Of a DNA stretch of 39,429 nt, positions 1-7,912 are shown piece after piece. The stretch's first letter is position 1; each line of letters starts with the position of its first letter. Under the pieces are notes generated by a model that was not told where the DNA came from, ran no database searches, and saw nothing but the letters and a program-made list of their open reading frames with translations. The translations under genes were made by a program, and so were the position numbers. The stretch is from Clostridia bacterium (GTDB lineage Bacteria; Bacillota; Clostridia; Christensenellales; Aristaeellaceae): positions 1 through 39,429 of the forward strand of contig JAFURI010000093.1 of assembly GCA_017471885.1 (NCBI GenBank), read 5' to 3'.

Positions 1-2
1 AA

Positions 3-149
3 CTGGAGAGCAAAAAGGGAATGCATGAATCCCGGGTTGCTGAAAAGGTTAGTAAAATCAAGGGTTACGGGGCAAGAGCCTTCCATTTGATCAAGGTGGT
101 TTCGAGTGCGCCCCGTTATGACCGCTTCGATACGTCTCCACGCGGATAA
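3..149 (+). CDS. Possible 3' fragment of an unidentified gene
   Basis: An open frame enters from the left edge and runs 48 codons to a TAA at 147-149. The visible protein end is basic and helical-looking, with a segment reading KIKGYGARAFHLIKVV. I do not recognise the family. Codon choice (AAA, AGT, GTT, AAG) looks AT-richer than the neighbouring genes, which would fit an acquired or mobile remnant, but the fragment is short and chance openness is possible. It converges on the ABC-F gene. Confidence 0.3.
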   Translation: MESKKGMHESRVAEKVSKIKGYGARAFHLIKVVSSAPRYDRFDTSPRG

Positions 150-209
150 CAGGTCGATTATAGCACACTTCACGCGTAATTGCAAGAGGAAGCCCCCGGA
201 CTGCGCAGC

Positions 210-1697
210 TTACAGGCCCAGGCGGATTCTTTCTCCCGTGCACACGTTGTCAAGGAAGGCCGCGTCATGCTCCACAATCAGCAGCGTGGGGGCGCTTTCA
301 CGGATCAGCCCCTCCAGTTGGATGCGGCTGAACACGTCAATGTAGTTCAGCGGCTCGTCCCAGACGTACAGGTGCGCAGGGGTGCACAGGCTTCCTGCCA
401 GCAGCACCTTCTTTTTCTGTCCCTGACTCATCTGCTCCAGAGGACGGTCGAACAGGTCGCGGGTGAAGTCCATGTTGCGCAGGATCGCCTTGAACAGGGT
501 TTCGTCCGCACCGGAGCGACTGATATACGCATCCAGGCTCCCCTGCAGATGATCCGTACGCTGGGGTACCCACGATATCTGCAGCCCGGCAGCAATGCGC
601 ACGTCTCCCTGCAGGGCGCAGCCCTCTCCTACCAGCGCCTTGAGCACGCTGGACTTGCCGCAGCCGTTGGGGCCTGTCAGCGCCAGCCGGTCGCCCCTGC
701 GCACCTGAAAGCTGATCCCGCTGCACACCGTCCTCTCACCGTACACCACCGCCGCATCCGCCACGGTGATCAGCGTCTCCTTTGGATGGCGCAGGTTTGT
801 CAGCTTCAGCTCGCCTACCTTTTCCACATTGTGCAGGAGGCTCTTCTTCTCCTCCACAGCCTTCTCCCGGCGGCGAAGGGTGGACTGGGAGCGCTTCATC
901 ATCCCTGCGGCCCGCGCGCCCACATAGCCCCGATCCACCACCGCCGATACGCTGGGCGGCACGTGATACTTCCCCTTCTCCGCAGCAGCGCTCCACTGGG
1001 CGGTCTTCCGGGCGGATTCCTCCAGACGGCGGATATCCCGGCGCAGCTCCTCGTTGCGGGCATGCTCATACTCGTTCTGCTGATTCAGCCGCTGCTCCCA
1101 GTCGTCGTAATTGCCCTGCATCACCCAGACGTCGCTGCGGTTGATGCTGATTACATGGTCGATGCACCGGTTGAGAAAGGCACGGTCGTGGCTCACCAGC
1201 AGGAAGCCGTCCTTGCGGCGCAGATACTCCGCCACCAGCTCCCGCCCGTGGGCGTCCAGATGATTCGTGGGCTCGTCGATGAGCGGATACACGTCCTCCC
1301 GGGAGAACAGCGCCGCCAGCAGCGCTTTGGTCTGCTCGCCCTGGGAGAGGGTGGAAAAGGGGCGGTACAGCACGTCCTCGTCCAGGCGGAGCAGCTTCAT
1401 TTCCCGCATAAGCTGCCAGTCGGCGGATTCAGGTGCGGCCTGCTGCATCACAAACAGGGTCAGCAGGGACGCATCCTCCACCGGAAAGGGAAAGTACACA
1501 GGCCGCAGGGGGCAGTCGATCCGCCCGCGGAAGGGGTAGCGCCCCTCCAGCAGACGAAGCAGTGTGGTCTTGCCACGCCCGTTGCGGGCAATCAGCCCCA
1601 GCCTCCAGGAGGTATCTGCGGTGATATTGACGTGCTCAAACACGGGGGTATAGCTGCCCTCGTGGGTAAAGGTAAGATCTGTTATTTTCAACTGCAC
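210..1697 (-). CDS. ABC-F ATPase, ribosomal protection type (Lsa/CplR/VmlR-like)
   Basis: 495-aa cytoplasmic protein with two ABC ATPase domains and no membrane segments, the ABC-F architecture. Domain 1 has Walker A (ARNGRGKT, about residues 37-44), signature LSQGEQ and Walker B ending IDEPTNHLD. Domain 2 has GPNGCGKS, MSQGQKKK and WDEPLNYID. The WDEPLNY form and the RNGRGKT Walker A are typical of the Lsa/Vga/CplR/VmlR branch. A long charged helical linker (about 85 residues) joins the domains; in antibiotic-resistance ABC-Fs it reaches the peptidyl transferase centre and displaces lincosamides, pleuromutilins or streptogramin A. I chose the GTG at 1697 because GAAGG lies 8 nt upstream and the protein then begins at the usual family N-terminus; an upstream TTG at 1748 is open but poorly placed. 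A 195-nt leader precedes it. Family confident; resistance phenotype inferred. Confidence 0.88.
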   Translation of the reverse strand: MQLKITDLTFTHEGSYTPVFEHVNITADTSWRLGLIARNGRGKTTLLRLLEGRYPFRGRIDCPLRPVYFPFPVEDASLLTLFVMQQAAPESADWQLMREMKLLRLDEDVLYRPFSTLSQGEQTKALLAALFSREDVYPLIDEPTNHLDAHGRELVAEYLRRKDGFLLVSHDRAFLNRCIDHVISINRSDVWVMQGNYDDWEQRLNQQNEYEHARNEELRRDIRRLEESARKTAQWSAAAEKGKYHVPPSVSAVVDRGYVGARAAGMMKRSQSTLRRREKAVEEKKSLLHNVEKVGELKLTNLRHPKETLITVADAAVVYGERTVCSGISFQVRRGDRLALTGPNGCGKSSVLKALVGEGCALQGDVRIAAGLQISWVPQRTDHLQGSLDAYISRSGADETLFKAILRNMDFTRDLFDRPLEQMSQGQKKKVLLAGSLCTPAHLYVWDEPLNYIDVFSRIQLEGLIRESAPTLLIVEHDAAFLDNVCTGERIRLGL

Positions 1698-1821
1698 GGG
1701 CTTCGCCTTCTTTCTGTCTGATGACGAAGGGAGGGCAAAAGCGCACAAAAACAGAGCTGTGCCGTATCCTGCGTTTTCCGCCGCAGCAAAGCCAGCCCCC
1801 GGCGTTCCCAGCGGCAGCCAT
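1636..1821 (-). CDS. Possible leader ORF overlapping the ABC-F start
   Basis: ATG with an AAGGGAAGG-like ribosome site immediately upstream, 61 codons, lying in the ABC-F leader and ending about 60 nt inside the ABC-F gene in another frame. Its product is Gly/Ala/Cys-rich at the start and then basic, resembling no family I know. Translating it would carry ribosomes across the ABC-F start. Antibiotic-responsive ABC-F genes are often controlled by leader ORFs, so this may be regulatory rather than encode a functional protein; it could equally be fortuitous. Confidence 0.25.
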   Translation of the reverse strand: MAAAGNAGGWLCCGGKRRIRHSSVFVRFCPPFVIRQKEGEARAVENNRSYLYPRGQLYPRV

Positions 1822-1849
1822 GCCTTCCCTTCAGGAAAAAACGGGCGGA

Positions 1850-1879
1850 TTACTTACGCATATGACGGTCAGCCCCCAT
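1850..1879 (-). promoter_or_regulatory. Short leader uORF (MGADRHMRK) upstream of ABC-F gene
   Basis: A nine-codon reading frame begins 20 nt downstream of the ABC-F promoter -10 box, contains a second in-frame ATG (Met-Arg-Lys-stop), and is followed by a run of six U at 1841-1836. No strong ribosome site is visible and no convincing terminator stem precedes the U run. The position fits a ribosome-stalling attenuator, but this is inference. Confidence 0.3.
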
Positions 1880-1898
1880 CAGTCAGAATGCTGTCTGC

Positions 1899-1927
1899 AT
1901 TGTAGCATGCGCCCTGAAGGCTGTCAA
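1899..1927 (-). promoter_or_regulatory. Sigma-A promoter for the ABC-F gene
   Basis: On the minus strand TTGACA (1927-1922), 17-bp spacer, TACAAT (1904-1899): a perfect -35 and a 5/6 -10. It directs transcription into the ABC-F leader and lies divergent to the dnaE promoter. Confidence 0.8.
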
Positions 1928-1937
1928 GCAGGCGGCG

Positions 1938-1954
1938 TTATACCGCCGGTATAA
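1938..1954. promoter_or_regulatory. 17-bp perfect palindrome between divergent promoters (candidate operator)
   Basis: TTATACCG-C-CGGTATAA, two perfect 8-bp arms around one base. It sits between the ABC-F -35 box (ends 1927) and the dnaE -35 box (starts 1967), where a repressor or activator could act on either promoter. No cognate regulator gene lies beside it in the window. Confidence 0.5.
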
Positions 1955-1966
1955 GGCTGATTCCGG

Positions 1967-1995
1967 TTGCTTCCATCCGGAATTGATGGTATAAT
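1967..1995 (+). promoter_or_regulatory. Sigma-A promoter for dnaE
   Basis: TTGCTT (1967-1972), 17-bp spacer, TATAAT (1990-1995). Transcription would start near 2002, giving a leader of about 28 nt before the dnaE ATG. Confidence 0.8.
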
Positions 1996-2029
1996 TTATG
2001 GTGAGATTTTGTCGCAATGGAGGGGTATT

Positions 2030-5000
2030 ATGGCCTTCACGCACCTGCATCTGCATACGGAGTACAGCCTGCTGGACGGCGCATGCCGTATTTCCCGGCT
2101 GCCGGAAAGGCTCAAGGCGCTGGGGATGGACAGCTGCGCGGTGACGGATCACGGCGTGATGTACGGCTGCATCGACTTCTACTCCGCCATGAAGAGCGCC
2201 GGACTCAAGCCCATCATCGGCTCGGAGGCCTACGTATGCCGCAACCGGTTCGAGAAGAGCGGCGTAAACCGTGAGTACAGTCACCTGATCCTCCTTTGCG
2301 AGAACAACACCGGCTACAATAACCTGATGAAGCTCATCTCCGAGGGCTTCCTGACAGGCTACTATTACCGTCCCCGTATCGATTATGATCTGCTCCGCCG
2401 GCACTCCGAGGGACTGATCTGCCTCTCCGCCTGCCTTTCCGGCGATCTGCCCAAGCTTCTGCTCATGGAGCAGTACGACGAGGCGAAGAAGTACATCCGC
2501 GAGATGCAGGATATTTTCGGCAGGGACAATTTCTTCGTGGAGATCATGGATCACGGCATCACCGAGGAGAAGCTGGTGCTGCCCAGGCTGATTCAGATCG
2601 CCCGGGAAACGGGCGTGCCGCTGGTGGCCACCAACGACTGCCACTACCTGGAGGAAAAGGACGCCCAGGCGCAGGAAGTGCTCATGTGCATCCAGACCGG
2701 CAAGACGCTGGAGGATGAAAGCCGCATGCGCATGGAAACCACCCAGCTCTATGTGAAGAGCGAGGAGGAGATGCGCCAGCTGTTCCGCCAGTGTCCCGAA
2801 GCCATTGACAATACGCAGCTGATTGCCGAGCGCTGCAACGTAGAGTTTGAGTTCGGTGTGACCCGTCTGCCCCAGTATCCCGTACCCACGGGCGAAACCG
2901 CGCTGGAGATGCTCACCCGTCTGTGCCGCGAGGGTATCCGCCGCCTGTATCCCGGCGCCAAGGAGGGCGACGAGCCCTATACCCGCCTGCAGTACGAGCT
3001 GGACGTCATCACCGGCATGGGGTATGTGGACTACTTCCTCATCGTGTGGGATTTCATCCACTACGCCAAGTCACAGGGCATCATGGTAGGCCCGGGACGC
3101 GGCAGCGGCGCTGGCTCCATCGTGGCGTACTCTCTGGGCATCACCATGCTGGATCCGCTGAAGTACCAGCTGCTCTTCGAGCGATTCCTGAACCCGGAGC
3201 GCGTCACCATGCCCGATATCGACGTGGACTTCTGTTATGAGCGCCGCCAGGAGGTCATCGACTATGTGGCCCGCAAATACGGCGCGGATCACGTCAGCCA
3301 GATCATCACCTTCGGTACCATGGCCGCCAAGGGCGTCATCCGCGACGTGGGCCGCGTACTGGGCATGAGCTATCAGGAGACGGATGCGGTGGCCAAGGCC
3401 GTCCCCTTTGATCTGGGCATGACGCTGGAAAAGGCGCTGAAAGTATCCCCTATGCTGCGCTCTATGGCTGAGGAGAAGCCCGAGGTTCAGCGGCTGATCG
3501 ACATGGCCATGACGCTGGAGGGAATGCCCCGCCACGCCTCCACCCATGCCGCAGGCGTGCTGATTACGGGCAAACCCGTGATGGAGTTCGTCCCCCTACA
3601 GCGCAACGACGAGGTTATCACCACCCAGTACCCCATGGGCACCATCGAGCAGCTGGGCTTGCTGAAAATGGACTTCCTGGGCCTGCGCACGCTGACCGTT
3701 ATCCGCGATACGCTGGACATGATGCGCGATATCGGAGTGGATATGAAGCCCGAATACATTCCCATCGACGATCCCGCCATTTATGAGATGATCTCCTCCG
3801 GCGATACCGACGGCGTGTTCCAGCTGGAAGGCGGCGGCATGACCTCCTTCATCACCAACATGAAGCCCGCCTGCTTTGAGGATATCATCGCCGCCATCTC
3901 CCTGTACCGGCCCGGCCCCATGGATTCCATCCCCCGCTATATCGAGGGCAAGCACAACCCTGCCTCCGTCCATTACGAGACCGAGAAGCTCCGCCCCATT
4001 CTGGACGTGACCTACGGCTGCATGGTGTATCAGGAGCAGGTGATGCAGATCGTCCGCGATCTGGCCGGCTACTCCTACGGCCGCAGCGACCTTGTGCGCC
4101 GCGCCATGGCGAAGAAGAAGCACAAGATCATGGCGCAGGAGCGGGAGTACTTTGTCCACGGCAAGCTCAACGAGGACGGCAGCATCGACGTGCCGGGCTG
4201 CATCCGCAACGGCGTGCCGGAGGCGGTGGCGGAGCACATCTACGACGAGATGACCGCCTTCGCATCCTACGCCTTCAACAAATCCCACGCCGCGGCCTAC
4301 GCTGTGGTCGCCGCCCAGACCGGCTGGCTCAAGCGGTATTATCCCGTGCAGTTCATGGCGGCCATGCTCAACAGCGTCTACGGAAACTCCGGCAAGATCG
4401 CAGGCTACATTCAGTACTGCCGCGCCAAGGGCATCGCCGTGCTGCCCCCGGACGTGAACAGCTCCACTTGGAAATTCACCGTACAGAAGCAGCCCGACGG
4501 CTCCCAGGGCATTCTCTTCGGCCTGGGCGCTGTGAAGACCGTAGGTCAGGGCGCTGTGCGGGCCATCATGGAGGAGCGGAACAAGGGACCCTACAAGGAT
4601 ATCTTCGATTTCTGCAGCCGTATCGACGCCTCCGAATGCAACAAGCGCGTGGTGGACAGCCTGATCCGCGCCGGCGCGTTTGACCGTTTCAGCGCCAACC
4701 GTCCCCAGATGCTGGCCGTCTATGAGTTCGCCATGGATGCAAACATCAACCGCCGCAAGTCCAACGTGGACGGACAGATCAGCCTCTTCGACCTGACCTT
4801 CGGCGACGATACGCCCCTGATCGAGGTAGACCGCACGCTGCCCAATCTGCCGGACTGCACCCTGCAGGCAAGGCTGTCCATGGAAAGGGAAATCGCAGGC
4901 GTGTACATCACCGGGCATCCACTGGATGATCACCGGGACATGCTGCGCACCTTCACCTTCTCCACCGCCGATCTGGAGGGCATTGAGGAGCGGGAGGATC

Positions 5001-5632
5001 ACGGCATGACGCTGGACGGCCAGATGGTCAGCATGGCCGGCATCCTCACCGAGGTCAAGGGCAAGGCTACCAAGAAAGGCCAGTATATGGCCTTCATCAC
5101 CCTGGAGGATCTGACCGGCCAGATCGAGTGTCTGGTGTTCCCCAAAGTATACGAGCGCTATCAGGGCATGATCGCCGCAGACGATCTGGTGGTGCTGACG
5201 GGCCGGCTATCCATCCGTGAGGACGAGGCGCCCAAGCTCCTGCTGGAGCGGCTGACTCCGCTGGAGGAATGGAACGAATCCGCCCCTGCACCCCGCAGAC
5301 CTGCCCCGCAGGCGCAGAGCAATCAGCCGATGGGGCTGCCCTCCGAAGCGCGTCCTCCGCTGCCCCAGGAGCCCTACGTTCCCCTGACCGACGCACAGCT
5401 GGCCTCCCGTGCCGCCAGCAAGCTGTACCTGCGCCTCAACCGCTCCGATATGGACAAGGTCACGTCCCTGCTGGGACTGCATCCGGGCAGCGTACCGGTA
5501 TATCTGCATCTGCCGCAGGAGAAGATGACCCTGCTGGCCCCCGCCGTCAACTGGTGCGACGGCTCCGATGCATGCCTGAAGCGGCTGATCCTCCACTTCG
5601 GCGTGGACAACGTCAAGCTGGTGAAAAAGTAA
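2030..5632 (+). CDS. dnaE: DNA polymerase III subunit alpha (DnaE)
   Basis: 1200-aa C-family replicative DNA polymerase. The N-terminal PHP domain begins with HLHTEYSLLDG (residues 7-17) and keeps further metal-ligand-like motifs (TDHG, TNDCHYL), so it may be a metal-binding, possibly proofreading, PHP. The palm carries PDIDVDF with the catalytic aspartates near 398 and 400, and the third near 548 in KMDFLGLRTLT. Fingers, a helix-hairpin-helix region (GLGAVKTVGQGA) and a C-terminal OB fold (from about residue 996) follow. The ATG at 2030 is preceded by GGAGGGG (2019-2025); longer in-frame extension would start inside the promoter. Length is normal for DnaE1-like proteins. In Bacillota a DnaE usually works beside PolC, which is not in this window. 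The HAD gene overlaps its stop codon by one base, implying co-transcription. Confidence 0.97.
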   Translation: MAFTHLHLHTEYSLLDGACRISRLPERLKALGMDSCAVTDHGVMYGCIDFYSAMKSAGLKPIIGSEAYVCRNRFEKSGVNREYSHLILLCENNTGYNNLMKLISEGFLTGYYYRPRIDYDLLRRHSEGLICLSACLSGDLPKLLLMEQYDEAKKYIREMQDIFGRDNFFVEIMDHGITEEKLVLPRLIQIARETGVPLVATNDCHYLEEKDAQAQEVLMCIQTGKTLEDESRMRMETTQLYVKSEEEMRQLFRQCPEAIDNTQLIAERCNVEFEFGVTRLPQYPVPTGETALEMLTRLCREGIRRLYPGAKEGDEPYTRLQYELDVITGMGYVDYFLIVWDFIHYAKSQGIMVGPGRGSGAGSIVAYSLGITMLDPLKYQLLFERFLNPERVTMPDIDVDFCYERRQEVIDYVARKYGADHVSQIITFGTMAAKGVIRDVGRVLGMSYQETDAVAKAVPFDLGMTLEKALKVSPMLRSMAEEKPEVQRLIDMAMTLEGMPRHASTHAAGVLITGKPVMEFVPLQRNDEVITTQYPMGTIEQLGLLKMDFLGLRTLTVIRDTLDMMRDIGVDMKPEYIPIDDPAIYEMISSGDTDGVFQLEGGGMTSFITNMKPACFEDIIAAISLYRPGPMDSIPRYIEGKHNPASVHYETEKLRPILDVTYGCMVYQEQVMQIVRDLAGYSYGRSDLVRRAMAKKKHKIMAQEREYFVHGKLNEDGSIDVPGCIRNGVPEAVAEHIYDEMTAFASYAFNKSHAAAYAVVAAQTGWLKRYYPVQFMAAMLNSVYGNSGKIAGYIQYCRAKGIAVLPPDVNSSTWKFTVQKQPDGSQGILFGLGAVKTVGQGAVRAIMEERNKGPYKDIFDFCSRIDASECNKRVVDSLIRAGAFDRFSANRPQMLAVYEFAMDANINRRKSNVDGQISLFDLTFGDDTPLIEVDRTLPNLPDCTLQARLSMEREIAGVYITGHPLDDHRDMLRTFTFSTADLEGIEEREDHGMTLDGQMVSMAGILTEVKGKATKKGQYMAFITLEDLTGQIECLVFPKVYERYQGMIAADDLVVLTGRLSIREDEAPKLLLERLTPLEEWNESAPAPRRPAPQAQSNQPMGLPSEARPPLPQEPYVPLTDAQLASRAASKLYLRLNRSDMDKVTSLLGLHPGSVPVYLHLPQEKMTLLAPAVNWCDGSDACLKRLILHFGVDNVKLVKK

Positions 5633-6279
5633 TGCGAAAGAAGGTTACGCCCTTGAAGCCCGTTTTGATTTTCGACTGGGACGGCACCATCGCCGACAGC
5701 ATGGATCTGTGCGTGGAGGAGGTGCGCGTGTCGCTGGAGCGGCTGCAGCTGCCCCCCGTGTCCCTGGCCCTGATGCGCGCCTGCAACGGCCCCACCTTTG
5801 AGGAAACCGTGCCCCTGCTGGGCGTGCCGGAGCATCTGGCTGAACGCTACATGGCTTTGCGGCAGGAGATCGGACTGGAAAAGTGTGCGGAGGTGAACCG
5901 CCTCTTTCCCGGCGTGAAGGAGATGCTCCTGCGCCTGAAGGACCGCGCCGTGCTGTGCATCGCCTCCAACGGCACGGCAGAATATATAGACACATGTCTT
6001 GAGGTGTTTGGCATGAAGGGGCTCTTCAGCCGGATTCAGGCGTCGCAGCCGGGCCGCAGCAAGGCGCAGGCCGTGGCGGAGATTCTGGCAGAGTTCCGCC
6101 CGGAGAAGACCCTGATGACAGGCGACCGTCTGGGGGATATCAACGCCGGCAAGGCCAACGGTCTGCCCACCGTGTGCGTGTCCTTCGGCTATGGCAGCGC
6201 GGAGGAGTGGGCCGCAGCGGATCAGACCGCCGATACCGTCGCCGCACTGGAAGAAATGCTGAACCGTTTCATCGGCTGA
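5632..6279 (+). CDS. HAD-superfamily phosphatase (phosphoglycolate phosphatase-like)
   Basis: 215-aa soluble hydrolase. HAD motif I is DWDGT (residues 15-19; Asp15 the nucleophile, Asp17 the acid/base), motif II is the Ser of CIASNG, and motif IV is TGDRLGDINAG. A helical cap follows motif I, as in the Gph/PGMB-like subfamily that dephosphorylates phosphoglycolate, sugar phosphates or nucleotides; the true substrate cannot be read from the sequence. ATG overlaps the dnaE TAA (TAATG), suggesting translational coupling. A strong bidirectional terminator follows. Confidence 0.85.
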   Translation: MRKKVTPLKPVLIFDWDGTIADSMDLCVEEVRVSLERLQLPPVSLALMRACNGPTFEETVPLLGVPEHLAERYMALRQEIGLEKCAEVNRLFPGVKEMLLRLKDRAVLCIASNGTAEYIDTCLEVFGMKGLFSRIQASQPGRSKAQAVAEILAEFRPEKTLMTGDRLGDINAGKANGLPTVCVSFGYGSAEEWAAADQTADTVAALEEMLNRFIG

Positions 6280-6285
6280 AAAGCG

Positions 6286-6320
6286 TAAAAAAGAGGAGCT
6301 GACATGCAGCTCCTCTTTTT
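6286..6320. terminator. Bidirectional intrinsic terminator
   Basis: Nine-bp perfect stem GAGGAGCTG/CAGCTCCTC (6293-6301 and 6307-6315) with a 5-nt loop, followed by TTTTT on the plus strand and preceded by AAAAAA, so it also works for the convergent minus-strand gene. Confidence 0.9.
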
Positions 6321-6328
6321 GTATACGC

Positions 6329-7069
6329 TTACGCCAGCGGGCGGATCAGGATAATGGGCGTCAGCTCGTCGCCCTGACCGGAGGGATTGTCCCTCATGGC
6401 GTCCTGAATCTCATCGTCCGTCAGGGGGAAGGTATCGCACTTGCCCAGCTGATTCTGGTCGATATCGTTGGCGTCCATGATCACCGTGGGGATGCCGGTG
6501 GCCTTGGTCATGGCGTTGCACAGCTCCACAGGGTTGTCGGGATTGATCAGCGCCAGCGTCTTGTAGCGTTCGAAGCTGGAGCGGAAGTAAAAGCCGTCGA
6601 TGCCGCCCACGCCCTTGCCGCAGATCTTGTAGAACAGGCCCTTGATGCCGAAGGGACGGGTCACGGCAGACACGGCTGCTGCCAGCAGCACACGGGGCAG
6701 GCCGCACATGTCGATGACCAGCTGCAGCTTATAGGGCTCATGCATGCCCACGCCCGTGGAGTTGATGCCTGCAAAGCGTGCCATGAATTTGGCGAAGAAG
6801 CCCAGCTTCATCTCCTCCATGGTCTTGACGTTTCTGGTGCACATGGCCATCACCTTGGCAGTGATGGACACCACGTCGCCGGGCTTGGAAATGGGCAGCA
6901 CGTAGCGGCGGATCAGCTCGTTGGGATCCTCGCCCACCTCCACAAAGTGGGTATGCACGGCATAGCGGTCGTAGCGGCGGCCGTTGCGGCCCTCCAGCGT
7001 GCCGCGATCATAATATACAACGCCGTTTTCCTCCCGGCGCTGGGATTCCAGATTCTTCGAGTCGCTCAT
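6329..7069 (-). CDS. CofE-like gamma-glutamyl ligase domain protein
   Basis: 246-aa soluble protein resembling the F420-0:gamma-glutamyl ligase (CofE) fold (PF01996-like). Features consistent with this are the early segment VEVGEDPNELIRRYV, the motif PGDVVSITAKVMAM (compare the family's save-for-use/VVAIAEKIV region), and the late metal/nucleotide-binding segment DANDIDQNQLG. True CofE adds glutamates to F420; many Clostridia carry related proteins without F420 synthesis, where the role is unknown. The ATG at 7069 has AAGGAGG 8 nt upstream; the upstream extension lies in the promoter region. Monocistronic, divergent from ybaK. No F420 genes are in the window. Confidence 0.65.
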   Translation of the reverse strand: MSDSKNLESQRREENGVVYYDRGTLEGRNGRRYDRYAVHTHFVEVGEDPNELIRRYVLPISKPGDVVSITAKVMAMCTRNVKTMEEMKLGFFAKFMARFAGINSTGVGMHEPYKLQLVIDMCGLPRVLLAAAVSAVTRPFGIKGLFYKICGKGVGGIDGFYFRSSFERYKTLALINPDNPVELCNAMTKATGIPTVIMDANDIDQNQLGKCDTFPLTDDEIQDAMRDNPSGQGDELTPIILIRPLA

Positions 7070-7105
7070 ATTGCAATCCTCCTTGAGGGTGTTTGTCCAC
7101 CTGTT

Positions 7106-7134
7106 ATTGTACAACGCTTTCCCCGCTCTGTCAA
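7106..7134 (-). promoter_or_regulatory. Sigma-A promoter for the CofE-like gene
   Basis: Minus strand TTGACA (7134-7129), 17-bp spacer, TACAAT (7111-7106), about 36 bp upstream of the ATG. Same hexamers and spacing as the ABC-F promoter. Confidence 0.8.
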
Positions 7135-7188
7135 TTTGTATCATGGTCGGCAAGGGCATAAATCATCCGGACGCGGGATGGTTTTCCC

Positions 7189-7217
7189 TTGCGGCAAAGC
7201 GTCCGGGGGTGTATAAT
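7189..7217 (+). promoter_or_regulatory. Sigma-A promoter for ybaK
   Basis: TTGCGG (7189-7194), 17-bp spacer, perfect TATAAT (7212-7217), 27 bp before the ybaK ATG. Confidence 0.7.
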
Positions 7218-7244
7218 GCCCTTGTCCCCTGCAGGAGGTGCATT

Positions 7245-7724
7245 ATGGCGAAGGCTGTGAAGACCAACGTGCTGCGTCATCTTGACGCAAAAAAGATTCC
7301 CTATGAGACCCGGGAATATCCCGTGGATGACGATAATTTCGACGGCAAGCTGATCGCCGCCAAGGTGGATCTCCCCGCCGATATGATCTACAAGACCCTT
7401 GTGCTTACCGGCGACAGGCAGAGCCATCTGGTCTGCGTGATTCCCGTGGAAAAGGAGCTGGACATGAAGGCCGTGGCCCGCGCCAGCGGCAACAAGTCCG
7501 TCGCGCTGCTGCCCCAGAAGGATCTGCTGCCTCTCACCGGCTACCTCCGCGGCGGCTGCAGCCCCATCGGCATGAAGAAGCTGTTTCCCACCTATATTCA
7601 TGCGGACGCACAGCGCCTTGAGCGCATTTCCGTCAGCGCAGGGGTACGGGGCTGTCAGGTAATTCTTACTCCGGCTGATCTGATCGCCCAGACCCGCGCC
7701 CAGCTGGCCGAACTGTGCCGCTGA
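7245..7724 (+). CDS. ybaK: Cys-tRNA(Pro)/Cys-tRNA(Cys) deacylase, YbaK/EbsC type
   Basis: 159-aa single-domain YbaK/ProX-like protein that hydrolyses mischarged aminoacyl-tRNA, classically Cys-tRNA(Pro), as a trans-editing factor. The family core is visible: the KTNVLRHLD N-terminus, the lysine in MIYKTLVL, the VEKELDMKAVARASG segment, and the glycine-rich GYLRGGCSPIGMKK loop typical of this subfamily. Full length for YbaK. ATG at 7245 has GGAGG at 7234-7238; any longer start would lie upstream of the promoter. Confidence 0.9.
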   Translation: MAKAVKTNVLRHLDAKKIPYETREYPVDDDNFDGKLIAAKVDLPADMIYKTLVLTGDRQSHLVCVIPVEKELDMKAVARASGNKSVALLPQKDLLPLTGYLRGGCSPIGMKKLFPTYIHADAQRLERISVSAGVRGCQVILTPADLIAQTRAQLAELCR

Positions 7725-7764
7725 GCCGTCTCCGCTTCGCTTAAAAAATGTAAAACGTGATAAT

Positions 7765-7797
7765 CGCGGCCTGAATGATTGTATTCGGCCGCGTTTT
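7765..7797 (+). terminator. Intrinsic terminator of ybaK, overlapping the next promoter
   Basis: Stem CGCGGCC/GGCCGCG (7765-7771, 7787-7793), extended inward by GAAT/ATTC across one unpaired T, then TTTTG. The -35 hexamer of the following promoter lies within the loop and 3' arm. Confidence 0.75.
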
Positions 7798-7807
7798 GTT
7801 GTATAAT
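7779..7807 (+). promoter_or_regulatory. Sigma-A promoter for the glycosyltransferase operon
   Basis: TTGTAT (7779-7784), 17-bp spacer, TATAAT (7802-7807). About 100 nt of leader precede the ATG at 7913. Confidence 0.7.
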
Positions 7808-7912
7808 ATAAGTTGGTTAATTGTGTTGACCACCGTATCCGACCGTACCGGCAGCACGGCGCGCCGCGCTGCCCGCACCGCATATAGAAGCACACGAAAG
7901 GAATGTGATTCC

